Assembly: GCA_911728435.2 (NCBI GenBank)
Contig: OU452204.1
Location: 6,200,001 to 6,264,000 of the forward strand
DNA: 64,000 nt
Reading direction: 5' to 3'
From: Apoderus coryli
Lineage: Eukaryota > Arthropoda > Insecta > Coleoptera > Attelabidae
The position numbers and the translations under genes are program-made. Below are positions 1 to 13,210 of this stretch, piece after piece (within the stretch, counting starts at the first letter, position 1; every line of letters starts with the position of its first letter). Under the pieces are notes generated by a model that was not told the DNA's origin, ran no database searches, and saw only the letters and a list, made by a program, of their open reading frames with translations.

Positions 1-2490
1 CAAGCTACTGAAGTTAAATCTATTCCAGAGCATCGAACTATCCACCCCTCTTTCCGGATAAACACCATCAGATTTATATATGAGATATTTAAGGAATTTC
101 CTTTGAATTTTTTCAATGGCCTACTTATGGACCTCAGAAATAGGATACCAGATGATTGAACAATACTTTAGTTTCGAACGAACGTAAGAGAAATATAATG
201 TTTTCAATGAATTAATATTTTTAAAGCCTGTGCAATTTCTAACAATGAAACCATAAGCCCCAATCGCTTCATTCGCCTTTAAGTTAATATGAGGAACGAA
301 AGACAATCTCGAGTCAAACGTAACACCCCAATCGGTAGAAGTTGCACATCTCGCGAGAACCGTCTGTCCAAGTCGATACTGAAAATTAAAATCAGTTTTC
401 CTTCTCGAATAAGACATGCATTTACACTTCTTAGCATTTAGATATAGCTTGTTATTGTTACACCAACTCTCCACCGCCTCAATCTCCCTCTGAAGACCTA
501 TGCAGTCCTCGTACGACACGATAGTGGCGAACAGCTTGACATCGTCAGCGAAAAACAACCTGTTAACTTGCAGACACTCGTTAAGATCATTAATGAAGAT
601 CAATAAAAGCAGAGGACCCAAGTTTGAACCCTGAGGCACACCAGAGGATGCTTCTTTTTTTTTGGAATTGTAGCCATTATAAACTACATACTGTAGTCTG
701 TTCCGAAGATATGAAATACATAACGATTTCAGGTTATTGACAAACCCATAGCTGTCCAGCTTCCGAATTAGCACCCCATGATCCAACCTGTCGAAAGCCT
801 TGGCAAAGTCGGTAAATAACATCTAGCTGTCCCCCATATCGACAATACGCGTGGCCCTCTCTTGTGAAACAAGAATGATTAGTGAGAGTGGTCCTCTTCG
901 GCATAAAACCGTAGAGATTCTATCACTCAAGATGGCTTCAAAGACCTTGGACAGATTCGACAGGATGCAGATCAGGTGGTAGTTGTTGATGATTGATCTC
1001 TCGCCAGACTTGTGAACTGGGACCACATGTGCCTCCTTCCATCGAACCGGGAAAGTTCCATTCTTAATTGCTAAATTAAACACTCCCACAAAGTCTTTTA
1101 TGAAAAAAGACGGTAAACCGTCAGGACCCTCCGTTAAATTATTTTTTAGTTTTTTACAGGAAAGAAAAATCTAGGGAACTCTATCACCGTTTACAACGGA
1201 TATGGAATCATCCGGCTTCAGAAATACACTTTCAAAGAACTCAGCAAATCTGTCAACAATAGCCTGAGGCTCAACATGTTCAACACCATCAAAAGACATA
1301 GTACCCGGTATTCTAGTACTATTATTTTTGGTGTGATAATATGACCAGAAGTGTTTTGGATCCTGTAATAAATTATTTTGCAACCCATCTATGTAATTAT
1401 AATATGCAACTCTGATATCCAGCTTCACCTGCCTACGTAATCCCTTGAAATGTTGCAAAAAGTCCGCATTACCTGTTCTCCTAAACTTTTTAAACTGTCC
1501 TTCTTTTCTTTTTATATTGCGAGCAATCTCAGACGTAAACCAGACTGGAAATCTACGCTTAAAATTATGATAACGCGGTACATGCTGGTCGAATACATTA
1601 AAGAGCAATTCAGAAAGCTTATCCAACGCTGAATCGACATTATCAGTCAATGACACCTCGGACCAATCCAACAAAAGAAGGGAGTTATATAAATTGGGGT
1701 ATTCGGCTTTTCTAAAGTTGTAAGGTTTAGATCCACGGTTCAATATGAACCGCCTTTGTTTCTTAATAACAGTTACAAAAGTACCATTCAGAGCTGGATG
1801 AAAATTATCCTCAACAACCAGTGAATGATGATCATGTCGCACCACGCAAATCATGTTAGAGATCATTAGATCTAGTAGGTGGCCTAAGGCATTGAAAATG
1901 TTATTGTGTTGGTTAAAATTATAAAAGTCTAAAAAATTGTGAATGGCTACCAGTTTAGTTGCTGAGTCGTTATTGATAGGGCCAAAATGAGTATTAAAAT
2001 CACACAGTACAATCACATTATTATCGTACAGATACTCCAGTGATTCCAAAAACTCAAAGAAATTTGAGAACTGCTCATAATCCATTCGAGGTGGAATATA
2101 TACAACAAATACAAACAGCAATTTTGGGCGTAGCTCAATTTTACAAGCTACAGTGTCAATACAAGAACAAACACTACTGATAGAATCCAGATTTAGGCAA
2201 GAACACTGGAGCTCATCACGAATACCCAGGAGCACACCGCCGCCCGTTTACTTTGCTGTTGCAGCAAAATTTCTATCTTTCCTGTGAACCTGGTAATTTG
2301 ATGAAAATAATTCTTCATCCTTGACATTGGAGTGCAACCAGGTCTCAGTCAGAGCAACAATCTGATGCTCAGCATCGCTAATCCATTGAATGTTGTAGAA
2401 CAAACGACTATTTACTGGAAGTGATCGAGAAAGACAAACCATATAGGTATATAGCCAACGTATATCAGGGACGGACAATCAGTCATGAAG
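1..2490 (-). pseudogene. CR1-like non-LTR retrotransposon ORF2, decayed, cut by left edge
   Basis: This is an endonuclease plus reverse transcriptase ORF2 read right to left. The endonuclease start lies at 2478-2248 (motif VALTETW) and its remainder at 2235-1171, with CDFNTHFG, a LLDLMIS segment and a terminal HPAL. The RT follows: fingers at 1089-823 (PVHKSGER), then palm and thumb from 822 leftward with TDFAKAFDRLDH, SGVPQGSNLGPLLL and the catalytic FADD. After an in-frame TAG near 121 the frame continues (IEKIQRKFLKYL) to position 1. At least three frameshifts or stops break it, so it is inactive. It is the same lineage as the intact copy at 27242-30121. ORF1 is not visible to its right, so it looks 5' truncated near 2490. 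Confidence 0.9.
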
Positions 2491-3557
2491 TGAAGAGTGA
2501 ATAGTTGAGAACAGTGTTGTGACATGTAAATAATAGTGAAAATAAATAGTACCAATAAATACAGTAATTTTAGTGCATTAATCTTATTAGTTTGTTTAAG
2601 TGTTTAGTTATTAAGTGTAAATAAATTAGTTTTAATTAAAGCTCGCTATTATTTCACACAACGAACCGCGAAAAACGTTATGATACTATTCGTAATCAGA
2701 AAATTCAGGTAAAATCTCCACATCCAATGTTTAACCTGATCGCAGTATGAGTTTTAAAATAGTCGCTTTGACAGAGAAGCAACCGAATTATTCTATTTTT
2801 TGTTCTAATAAGGAATCCTAAAATGACTTCAGTTTCAAATGTTGTTTTTACATATATTTAGGTACCTATATAAAACGTTAAATCAATATTCAAAGAGGAA
2901 AATTGACATTCAGTATATACCGACCTACCGGACTAAAACAGATATTTGTGTTGGTTTTGTTACAAAACGAAATTGGCAACTAGACACAACATTTAAATTC
3001 TTAATTGACATGGATACTGAGATAAATTATATCTAAATTTATATGATGCCTAATTTATTCGACAATTTAAATGCATTTTACATTCCATATCTAGATACAT
3101 ATTTGGAAAATAACCAACTAATAGGTGTCTCACTACTGTTTATTGGGTTTGGTGATATGGGAAATTTAAAGTGGATTTTATAGTTAATTAATGTTTCACA
3201 ATAGAGTTCAGGACCGGACGATTTACCTACATAATTTAATGAAATACCCATTCTAGTTGTTTTTTTTTTTACATTTGACTAGATTACAATAGTTTCAGAA
3301 TCAGGTCGCCTGTCTCTTTAGTTATGCATACTGAGACATAGATTGCGCGTCTAATGAATGCCTCTACTAAAAATTAACTTGACCTTTAGTTAACCTAAAA
3401 ACTAGAGCGATTTGTCAATTTGTTAACAGTCTGTAAATTCGTGAGTATTGCTCCACGTTTCTAAGAAAATAAACATTTCTTCCAGCCCCTAATTTCTAGA
3501 CCAGACAGCCAAAAGTCAATCCACCCTAACATCACTAATTAACTACTAACTAAAAAC
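2491..3557. other. No gene recognised; AT-rich
   Basis: Only short frames without recognisable motifs occur here. The stretch around 2520-2690 has the look of an old element end (AATAAAT-rich, then TTTCACACAACGAACC), but I could not find a partner copy and make no call. Confidence 0.5.
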
Positions 3558-5159
3558 TACTGTGTGGCAAACGGATCTGTAAAAGCGCGGCGTCGGTAAT
3601 AAAACATGGCTGATTTTATTCATAAAAGTTCCAAAAAGTTTAGTAATAATAAACATTTATGTGTTACTAAAAAATTAAAATTAATGAAAAGTTCTTCACG
3701 TGTTTGGTAAAAGCACCTACTGCTATTAAACAATAATACCAAAGAAGTAATTTATTTATAACATTTTATATATGTACTAAAGGTTGCGTGCCAAAAATAA
3801 AAACAAAAAATAAAACGTTCTTATGAAAAACAAAAACATTCTAAAACAACTTAACGAAATAAATTAAATACTTTGGAAATCTTGCTTCATTTAAACAAAA
3901 AAATCTAAACCAACTTAACACTTATCCAAAATAATTAAAATATCTTGCATGTTTTGTTGCTTCGAGCCACGTTTATAATTAAATATTTTGATTAAATATA
4001 ACAATTATAATTAGCATTACTTTATAGAAGGTGGCAACCTGTTAGATTTCGTCAACTTAACCATCCTCATTATCATCAGTCTCGCTGTCGTCATCGTGTC
4101 CTAACGTTATTATAATGTGCTCAATTTCCTCCAAAACTTAGTCAGGTTCACCCCTCTTGACGATATCTCCGTATATTCCACGAAAAAAACAACATCATAT
4201 ATAACAGGCAGGTAAGTAAAACAATGCCGTCAAATGAGGCGAATTTGCCACTGTATGCTCATTTTTTTGTGTTTTTTGATTTTTTTTTGCTTTTATATCA
4301 ATGTAATTATTGTATGTTAATATTACCTACCTATAAACATTCGCTATCACTTCTTTTGTTTGGCCGTTGGGAGTTTTTCTGCCAGTAAATTTGTTCATTT
4401 TAAAAAATAAATAATAAAACTAGTAAGAACTAACAAACAATGAAACAAAGAAGCAAAATAGCAAATTGTTTAAAATCACACACTAAAGTAACAGAACACT
4501 AAATATACAATAATAATTTGATAATATTACAACTCGCATACACGACAACAAAGGTATCCCAACTAGCAATTCGACATTCTTAAAAAACTAATATATTTTA
4601 TAATTATTTTATTGCCGCTTAGTAAAAACTTTTTTGTTTTTTAAAGGTTCGTTTGGTGATAAAACTGCTGTGTTAAACTTTTCTGTGAGAAAAACTGTTT
4701 TAAGAACGTTTTTACAGCAAAATAATAAAATAGTTATAAAATATGATATCGTAACAGTTTTATAAACGTTTATAAAATATTTTTTATAGGACGAATTTGT
4801 TCCGAATGATAATTGGTTTTAAAAGCATTTTGTAAAAGTACTAGTCTGGATTAACTTGTTCCTTTAAAAACAATTATAAAATTATTCTGTTAAAGTACGT
4901 TTCGTAATAATAAAATAGTTTTTTTATTGTCGTTATTAAGAGCGATTTGTTTGCTGCAGCAAATTTGTGCGCAAATTAATAATTACAAAATTGTTTTTTA
5001 GTTATTTTATTAAAAACAATAAGAAAATAAATATGTTGCCAATGCAAATTTTATAAAATTAAAATGCTGTCATAAACATTACCTAGAACTAATTAATATA
5101 TAACATAGTCTTATTTATTTTCAACTGATATTTATTGTTATATCATACACAGGTTTAAA

Positions 5160-5580
5160 ATGTCCAAACGAAAAGCAGTTGTGCATTTAATAGAAAATTA
5201 ATTACAATATTATAAATTATCAAAGGGAAAACATTAGTGACTATAATAAAGAGTAGCAAACTGTAATGGAATCTAATCAAATTAATGACAATTTATAAGA
5301 CATCAAATATTTTGAAGACTGATAAATTCTCAGGAGGAATTATTACTAGATGGTGAGCGGGTAGCCGAAATAGAAAATTGGTGATCAATATCCTGCTTCA
5401 AGCACAAGTGAGCTAGAAAAAAATGCAAAACTAAGAGTAAACATGCGAACATGGGCAGTATCAAATAATGTTCCGCATTTTTCCCAAAAGAAGCTTTTTG
5501 CTATACTCAATAAACACATGCCAAATTTTCTACCTCAAGATCCTCGAACTCTCTTAAAGACACTCAACAAACCGTTTTAA
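5160..5580 (+). pseudogene. Remnant of a TE-associated protein of unknown function
   Basis: An ATG at 5161 opens MSKRKAVVHLIEN, followed by stops. A clean stretch at about 5371-5578 then reads SELEKNAKLRVNMRTWAVSN, a basic helix, and ends PQDPRTLLKT before a stop. I recall similar blocks ending in LPKDARTLLKTP at the start of proteins carried by insect DNA transposons, but I cannot assign a named family. It lies inside the TIR-bounded 3558-7667 segment, which suggests it is part of that element. Several stops and shifts make it non-functional. Confidence 0.4.
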
Positions 5581-6140
5581 TAACGGCAGTTATAAGTTAT
5601 AACATACATAACATAAACAAAGGGCTCAATTTAGGTTATGTTTAAATTACTCCCGTAAAATCTAATAAGAGAGTAACTATAAAAGCATTTTGTTTTATAA
5701 GAACCCATCAAAAGCTTTTATAAAACATATGCTAAAGTTTGTTTTGTAAAACTCTGTTTACTATTTTATTATTATTCCAATATTGAGACGATGCGACACA
5801 CGGCGGCGACTCAGACAAGCATCAAAGTATCAAGCACGAATACTTCAAGTAGACAGGACTAGACTTGATTAATTTCTATACATTTTATCTTATATATTTT
5901 TTGCAGCACCTTTTAATTAAATTTTGATTTTTTAGAGCATTTATCTCCAAGCTTGTTTTAGTTTGTTTTACTATTAATTTATTTTAAATTAACGGCAAAC
6001 GATTACTAAATACATAAAACTTCAAGAAAAATACTTGTAATTAGCTTCATTATTCATTATCAAGCTTAGTGAAATATATTTTTTTTACTCCATAACTGGT
6101 TTATAAAAAATTCTTCACGTTTACATAAAACATAGGTACC

Positions 6141-6221
6141 TATAGTACGACACAGTTAATATACGCTTTTAAATGGGCTATCCATATAAAAGTGTATCAT
6201 TCTTAACTGTGTCGTACTATA
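6141..6221. repeat. Short hairpin with 19-bp perfect arms
   Basis: The 19 bases at 6141-6159 (TATAGTACGACACAGTTAA) are exactly reverse-complemented at 6203-6221, and the intervening sequence pairs further with mismatches. It resembles a tiny MITE or cruciform. It lies within the 4.1-kb TIR candidate. Confidence 0.7.
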
Positions 6222-7667
6222 CCAACTTATATTTTGGCTAGTATCCATATTATGATAGATATAAAAGAATCATATCATTCTTCTACTATCAAAGGGGTTT
6301 CAGGTAATATTAATTTTATATTACATTTTATTTGCACTTAAAATATTATGAGATTTATGTTTTTTTAACGAATACGCCCCTGTATAAAACAATTCTGCAG
6401 TTATTTTGTAATAGCTATCTAAAGAGCATACTCGTCTGGGTTGAGATAATTTTGTTTTATAAGCATCGTATAAGGAAGAAGCCATTTTTGGTTTCTTTAA
6501 ATTGTTAGCCATGTTGACCAAACTTTTAAAATTAATATTTTTTATAATTTGTAAAATTATCTTAGCTAATAAGGTATACAGAATCAGTCATTACATAATG
6601 AAGGATCTCCCAAAAGATTATTTTCAACAATAAGTCACAATAAAAAAAAAATTTTATATAATTTATAAAATCTAAATTCATTAATTTACATAATTCGCGA
6701 GGCGCATTAAAATTTTAGTAATAATATACAATATATTTAACAGTAAATTTTGTTTCGCAGCCAAATCTGCTCATGGATGAATTTTATCTGACTTATTTTA
6801 TTATTCATTATTGGGTAGGTATTATAGCGTTTTATATTATTTTTACCTCCATGATTGTTCAGATTATATTAATGTGTACCAACAACAATGCATAATAATT
6901 ATAAAATAATTTTGTGTAAAAAGGTATTTTAAAAAACGTTTATATCCTTTAACAGTTTTATAGTAGTTCTACAAATATGTCGTTTTGTTCTAGTAACAGA
7001 GCTATAATAAAACTGTTTTATAACAGTTTTATTTGATATTTATTAGATATTTATAAACGTTCTAAAAACTATTGTATAATAGCAACAAGCAACATTTATA
7101 GAACCGTTAACGAGTCGATTTGTTTTATAAATCTGCGCCTTTTTCGTGTTTATAAGGCGCGTAAGAACGTTGTGAAAATGTTTATAAAACAATGGGTGTT
7201 TTATAAAATATATTTTATAAACGTTCTTACAGCAATTAAAAAAATTAAATTGTTAGTTGGGATAAATATCACCACTCTGCCACTGGGCGATTCAATACTA
7301 CTCGATATTCCAAGAGGGGCGGCAAAAATTGCGGGGAAGTACTGTTTTCACCAATCCACCCGCATGGCGACAAAACGTGCGAAATTCCACGCACAAATTG
7401 TATTGCCGATTTTACAGAAGATCATAATTTCTTTTCCCTATTTTAATATTCAGTGGTAAAAAATGTAGTTATTAAATAAAAATAAAACTAACAACAACCT
7501 AAAAATGCTGAACTTTTTTCATTATTAATTGTAATTGTAAAAAATCCATTTTCAAATTAATACTAATTCTTGTCTAGAACTAGTGCTTTTTTCTAGTAAA
7601 ATTAGGCAATATCGGATTTTTTTGTCCGAATTCCTTTCGCTGTTACAGATTCATTTGCCACACAGTA

Positions 7668-8455
7668 ACTTATGTAATGTGCAATAAAATAGAACAAAAC
7701 ACATAATATAACACATTTATAAATAATATTTCCTGATTAAAGAAAGTTTAAATTTTGCTGAAGCTACTGGCTAAATGACCAAGCGTCAAAGCCATAAAAA
7801 ATATAGAAATGTAAAAAAAAATAAATTTTGCTGCATTAACCCGCTTAAAATTTAATATAGTGAGTTAAGATCTAAGATTGTATCACTTAGGCACAACGTA
7901 CACCAACGATCTTAATTCTAGAATTTCAATGTGGACCCTTGAATCTTAGCCACGATGCAAAAGCAGAAGCTTCAAAAAGAGCAGTCACACGCGTATCTAA
8001 TCAAGCTTGTTATGGAAAATTTTCATGCGACATATAGCGAGATTGATGGATGAATTGATGCTTGGAAATTCTAAAGTCTATTCTGAAAGTTTGGATAGAG
8101 AAATGTGACGTGTTAAAAATGTTTTTCTAATTGTTATTGGACCACTCAAGTTAGCAAAGCGCGCGTCGAGATTTAAAAAAGTGTATTGGTAAAGGAAGAT
8201 ATAAAAACGGCGTTTTTACACTTAAAAATTAACTGTGTTTCGGATTGAAGTAAACACGAAACCAATCTTCCGTTATCGAAGTGTGTCCACAAAAATAGAC
8301 GCGATATTTGTCTCAAAAGCAGGTCAATTATGTGATACTTTGTAATATCAAAGAATGGTTACGAACGATTGGTGTAAATCAGTGGCTTGTTGGAGCTCAC
8401 ACCTGCCCTGTGAACAACCAACCCTCAAGTTCTCAGAATTGAAGTTTCATAAGAA
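7668..8455. other. No gene; degenerate relative of the 51.7-kb palindrome at 8160-8200
   Basis: I see no coding sequence. Around 8161-8200 the string GCGCGTCGAGATTTAAAA, and the AAGTGT..TTGGTAAAG that follows, match the arm of the perfect palindrome at 51718-51803. This shows that arm is a dispersed repeat. Confidence 0.5.
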
Positions 8456-8665
8456 CAAAGAGTGGATTTTTTACACAAGTCTTCTTACAACCCCAAAGAT
8501 TTCTTTACCTTTCCGAAAATCAAAGACCTACTGCGTGGTCAAAGGTCTCAGTCGCCAGAAGAAGCAGTCGGCACCTCGCAAACGCAGTTTCGCCTGTACC
8601 AAAAAACTTGCGGAATAACTGCTTCCGCATAGATTTGGTTCGAAAACAATACAGTTTTTTAAAGC
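8456..8665 (+). pseudogene. Mariner-superfamily transposase C-terminal remnant
   Basis: In one frame the sequence reads NPKDFFTFPKIKDLLRGQ, then SPEEAVGTSQTQ. This matches the C-terminal end of mariner-type transposases, in which the third catalytic Asp sits in a SPDLxPxDFF block followed by FPKIK. The Asp corresponds to the D of KDFF. Upstream the frame is lost, and no TIR was found. It is a fragment only. Confidence 0.6.
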
Positions 8666-10555
8666 TTTCTATTGTTTATTTCAGCCCTATATGTAAAACT
8701 TCAAAGTGAACTCTCATATTATTCATTTGTGAGTCCTTGTATATAGTTAGCTGCGAGATCTCCGACCGCTTTGATATAGCCGCATTCATAAGCGTTGAGC
8801 TGGTTTGAAAGATTTCAAAATCGGATAAAACTATATCAGCATTTAATATTTAGTGAAATATGACTCTTTCCTATACGTAAATACTACCAACAACAATGTC
8901 GCTTAATTGAATGGAAATAATGCTGACTCGACCGTAAAATTGTTAACATATAAGTTGAGTTATTATCAGAGTACATTTCACTTACTATACATATTATAAT
9001 TTTTTATGTTCAACTACAAATTTCCAACGAATAATGAATTTTTCTTTCGCGATAATTCGGTTCTGATGGTGATATCTACTATTTGTGTTTTTTTTAAATC
9101 AACCGGAATTAGAGCTTAGGTAAAGACGGATCAAATCCGTGATATACGGAAATTCCGCCCATGTATTTTAGAAACTATTAACTAATTACATTCAACTCCA
9201 CTTTATCATAGACTACTTCTTATTAGATTAGATTAGATATTAACTAAGGTACTGTTATAATATTTTTAGTATAGAAAGGCCATTGTACTATTCGATTTCT
9301 TGTCAACTGTTTATTTTAACATACTTCCTATAATAGTTAATGTGTTATTAGTTATATTTCAATCATTATATCATTTGAAACATGATTGCAAAACAGTGAG
9401 GGCAGTGCACATTCTTTAGTTGTTTATGTTAACACTCTCTAAACAACATGTCAACGACTGAGATTTTAAAAAAGGCCGATTGTACAAGTTTCAATTTGGA
9501 AGCCGAAAGATAAGTGATCTTTTAGTTAGATGATTATGTTCTTAGAGAATAGTCGAATATAGAAAAAAGGTGTTGTACTGAACGGATTAAATTCAATTAT
9601 TATCGGGTTTTATTTGAATTTACTGTTATTATCCTTACATAACCAAAGCTCATATTCCAACCTCTTATTAAAAACGAACAGTTTCGATTCGTTTTTAGGA
9701 TCTATCCCCAAATGAATAACAATCAATCGATTAATTTACAATAAATTGATTATTTTGACTATGATTCTCATATTAAGGACCTTAATTATACTGTATGTCT
9801 ATACTCGAATGATATTTTCATCGGCTACTATTAAAATATCTGAAACATTCTCAAGGAAGAATAAAATTCCTATAATCCTGTCAATAATAAGCCTTTTTAG
9901 GATAACTGGGCTATTCATCAGAGCCTTCATATTTACATTAGCCTAAGGATTTAGGTTAAATCAAACCGTTAGCCTTCAAAGTTGAAGACAGGCTAGTATG
10001 AGTATTAAAAACTGAGCGAAGAATTACCAGATCCATGCGGACTACACTGTATTTTCCAATGTTTTTGGATACTAATTCTTAAACACTCGATCAGCTTATC
10101 CTTCAATATTTTGCAATGGCTTTTGCAAAATATCTCAGATTCTACATATAAATAGGTTCTACTCAAATTCTATTTATGTTTTATTCAGACGGAGCAACTT
10201 GTATTGTGTTTATGTCGGAAATTGTTTTTTTACGATGGTTTCAAATTATGCGCGGATTATTTTACAACTCATTGTAAAATGAAGTGTTGGACTGTTATTT
10301 GCAGCAAAATGGGACTTATCCACTGTCGTGAGCGAAATAGTCTAACACTGAATGCTTTGAACTCTCATCGATTAAGGGAATTTAAGTCAAAGGGTTACAG
10401 TAAATGAAGTTGGTATTTGTTAAGCACACTACTGCTGGTTTCAGAAATACAAGATATTAATTAATTAATGTTAATAAAGCCGTGGGTGCGCTAACATAAT
10501 GAACGAAATCTGGATAAACATGTTAAGCGATAATATGTAATTGAACTTCAAGACA
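8666..10555. other. No gene recognised
   Basis: AT-rich sequence with short frames only. I looked for RT, transposase and zinc-finger motifs on both strands and found none I could support. Confidence 0.5.
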
Positions 10556-11145
10556 AATTTAGAGAGACAAGATCGGTGGCGAAGGAAAAAAGAACACTCG
10601 GCAAATGAAATAGTGGAACACGAAATTATGGAGATTGTGGTTTTGGGCTAAGTCAATAGCGATCCAAGTACTAGACATATATCTATAGTTTTTGGTATAA
10701 GATGTATGACCATTTAAAGAATTTAAATAGCCAACAACTTCCACACGTATAAAATTAATTTGATGACTTTGATAGACGTAATTTGCGGATAATAATACGC
10801 GCATTGGTTGTTCAACATTTGTTTTTGAGATGGGTCTTCATTTTCTTCTGAACGGGACTGTTAATCGTGATAACTGTCAATATTGGTCTGAGGAATACAC
10901 ACACTTTTTTCATAAAGTTCACACTCAACATACTCAGAAGCTAAACGTGTGGGCTACAATTTGAATTCAGATTTCAATCCGTGGGATTTTTTTTGTCGGT
11001 TCACATGAGAATTACGATTTATAAAACTAAACCAGCATCCCTAGACGATTTATGTCAAGGGGTTATTGATCAATATTGCACCAAAATGATTCAGACCGTC
11101 CAAAACAGCCTTAAACACTTGTTAAAGTAAACAATGATAAGTAAA
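10556..11145 (+). pseudogene. Tc1/mariner (ITm, DUF4817 type) transposase remnant
   Basis: Pieces in different frames read in order. First comes a middle HTH segment (DPSTRH.. then LNSQQLP.. and INLMTL). Next is the catalytic core around 10840-10960, with FLLNGTVNRDNCQYWSEE and THTQKLNVWA-like residues. Last is the tail PASLDDLCQGVIDQY, then KMIQTVQNSLKHLL near 11040-11130. This order is that of insect transposases whose core reads DEATFHLNG...NRHNCRYW. Stops and frameshifts are frequent and the DDE Asp blocks are partly lost, so it is inactive. TIRs were not identified. Confidence 0.7.
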
Positions 11146-11839
11146 TAATGGGTAAATTTTAGGTGTGTCATTTTCAGGGTCTTAATTTCTAAATGAATCG
11201 ACCAATATAAACAGGCCTTCCCACGTTCACTTGAGCAACAAAATAGGCTAATGTTAAAAATTTTGAAGTGTTGTTTTGCCAAAAATACAAATTTATTGAT
11301 TCATGATATTGCCACTCAATTGAAATTAAGGGTCGAGATGAATTTTAAAATCTTGATTCAATTTTCTTTTTTTATTTAGTAAAGCCAAAGGATTTATTTG
11401 GTCTCTAATACAACATGAAAACGCTACTCATATTTCAAAACGTGTTTTTATTTAAAAACTATATACCTCAACCTTCTTATGCCGTTCTTATGCTTGCGAT
11501 CTTGGTTTATTAATTTGCTTTATAAACTAGTTAATTTTACTTTTTACTATTTGCGGCCTTCTAAGGTTGCCGCCCAGCTTGCTCGCCCCTAGCGCGTCGT
11601 TACTGATATAATTAAAAACGATATTCTTTTAAAATACATTCCACTCGACCTACTTTCCCTATTTACCTAAATTCGGGAGTAACACTCTTACCGAAGGGGT
11701 AAGTACTAAATACTAAATCCTATTCCTCGAAGAAGACTGAAATAAATAATGTCGAGTTAGAAGTGATAAACGGTACTGCCAAATCTCACCGAAGTCCTAC
11801 TCGTGATCCAGAAATATTGAATAGAGAGAAAAATATTAA
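11146..11839. other. No gene recognised
   Basis: Short frames only. The first part may be the 3' flank of the transposase remnant to its left. Confidence 0.4.
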
Positions 11840-11939
11840 AAGAGTCAACTGCATGAAGTAAATGGTGTTTTCACAATAAGCTCATGAGGCTGCAGTGAAA
11901 CCGGGGACTCATGTCGAACGGACCCTTACAAAAAAAAAA
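11840..11939 (+). mobile_element. LOA-like LINE 3' end, severely 5' truncated copy
   Basis: Bases 11871-11939 match the 3' end of the LOA-like element at 31508-31575. They share CACAATAAG, CATGAGGCTGCAGTGAAAC, GGGGACT, GTCG and CGGACCCTT, and end in a run of A. Just upstream a few codons (QLHEVNG) resemble ELHKLVEG at the C-terminus of that element. It is therefore a second, very short insertion of the same family. Confidence 0.8.
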
Positions 11940-12639
11940 TGGTTTTATAATGAGTATTGATGAATAAAGCATATTCACTAAAAGACTTCATACATCGTTT
12001 CTACAAAAACAATAAAGGCTCCCTAAAATTGGTGTTTCTATCCTACTGCGAACGAGCAACGAGAAAATTGATAATTTGAGGGGAAACACATAGAACTAGA
12101 TTTTTCTTTTTAAACATAAATGCCGACTAACGTTCTCTAACAGAGTCACAGCCCTCGAAAGATGTGGTTCTGAAGGTGGCTTTTTATTATTATGTCCGAG
12201 ACGGTTGAGTTGAAGGTTTAAAATTTTGGCATCCTTAGAAGTTTAGCACAACAGTGGCAATTATAAAATTTCAATTAATAAATTCTAGTTAGAAGCGTAA
12301 CAAAAGGGGGGTAAAATTAAATGGATTAACATTACCATTTTATAGGTTGATTTTAAGATTTTTTGTTGCATTTTCAGCAAAGAAAATGTACTCTTTGATG
12401 ATATCAGTGAGACGAGCGATAAAACTTTCTCGAAAAGTTATCACGCTGTGAACAGATACAGTTTAACTAATTTTTTTCTGTTTATGTGATTAAAACCAAT
12501 CAAGAATTTTCATTTGGGAATTTATTCAATACTCAACAACTAGGAAATCACAAGTTTAATTTAGTTATTGCTTAAATACATTGTATTTCCTAATAATCTG
12601 GCATGCACGAAGAACTTTGTAACCATTTCTTCTTATTGG
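11940..12639. other. No gene recognised
   Basis: AT-rich. No motif was found on either strand. Confidence 0.5.
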
Positions 12640-13205
12640 ATCACCAGCGGCAGTAATTCATTTGGACTAGTTACTTCAGTAGCACATAATAGTCGAGGGG
12701 ATTTACGTTAGGCTATCAAGCTGGCCAGTTTACTGGACCTCCTCGACCAATCTACCTATTGTGATTTAGCCAGTTTCTTATCACCTGACCAAACTGAGTT
12801 GGTTCGCCATCACGTTAAAAAAAAATCTCCAACCGAGTGCCTATATGCTCTTCAACAGTATTTGAGAGAACATTCAAATATAAGTTAGGGTTTAACCTAT
12901 CTGGCAAAACAACAGGGCCTAGGAATAGGTCCCTTATCATACCTGCCCAAACATTGAAAGAAAATATTTCTGGAAAGTTGGTTCTTCGAACTCTTGGATT
13001 CTCATTAGACCAGAAATGAGAGGTGTCAGTGTTAAAATCTTGTCTCATTCGTCCATAAAATTTTTCGTACTACATCATTGACAAAATTCTACGTGAGCTG
13101 GAAAAACCTTCGTCACGTAACTTGCCCTTTTTCATAATGAAAAGGGTGTAGTCCTTGCATTCGGGTCATTCTTCCAATCGAAATTGAGCCATTGTTTACG
13201 AATTG
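12640..13205 (-). pseudogene. Tc1/mariner (ITm) transposase remnant
   Basis: The longest open piece (13048-12815) reads FSFNVWAGMIRDLFLGPVVL, then PDRLNPNLYLNVLSN. This is the central part of DUF4817-type transposases (NVWAGIIGD...GPxFLPxRLNG...YLxFL). Further left, frames with stops give the third-Asp region: GGPVNWPA-like residues, then PLDYYV at about 12725-12660. Frameshifts separate the parts. It adjoins the repeat at 13211-13672, which may be part of the same element or a later arrival. Confidence 0.7.
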
Positions 13206-13210
13206 ATTGT

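Larger units (their letters stand above)
3558..7667. mobile_element. Candidate 4.1-kb DNA transposon with 30-bp terminal inverted repeats
   Basis: The sequence at 3558-3587 begins TACTGTGTGGCAAA, and the reverse complement of 7638-7667 begins with the same 14 bases. The two 30-base ends match at 27 positions. If the outer TA is the target duplication, the element is CTGTGTGGCAAA... bounded by TA on both sides. The interior is very AT-rich, with many TTATAAAACGTT-like repeats, a short acidic coding scrap near 4065-4130 (minus) and a plus-strand scrap at 5160-5580. No transposase catalytic motif was recognised, so the superfamily is unknown and the element is probably non-autonomous or decayed. 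It may also be two unrelated short elements sharing ends. Confidence 0.5.

Noticed and set aside
2520..2690. Possible LTR or element end
   Set aside because: The word pattern is suggestive, but no second copy, primer-binding site or coding neighbour supports it.
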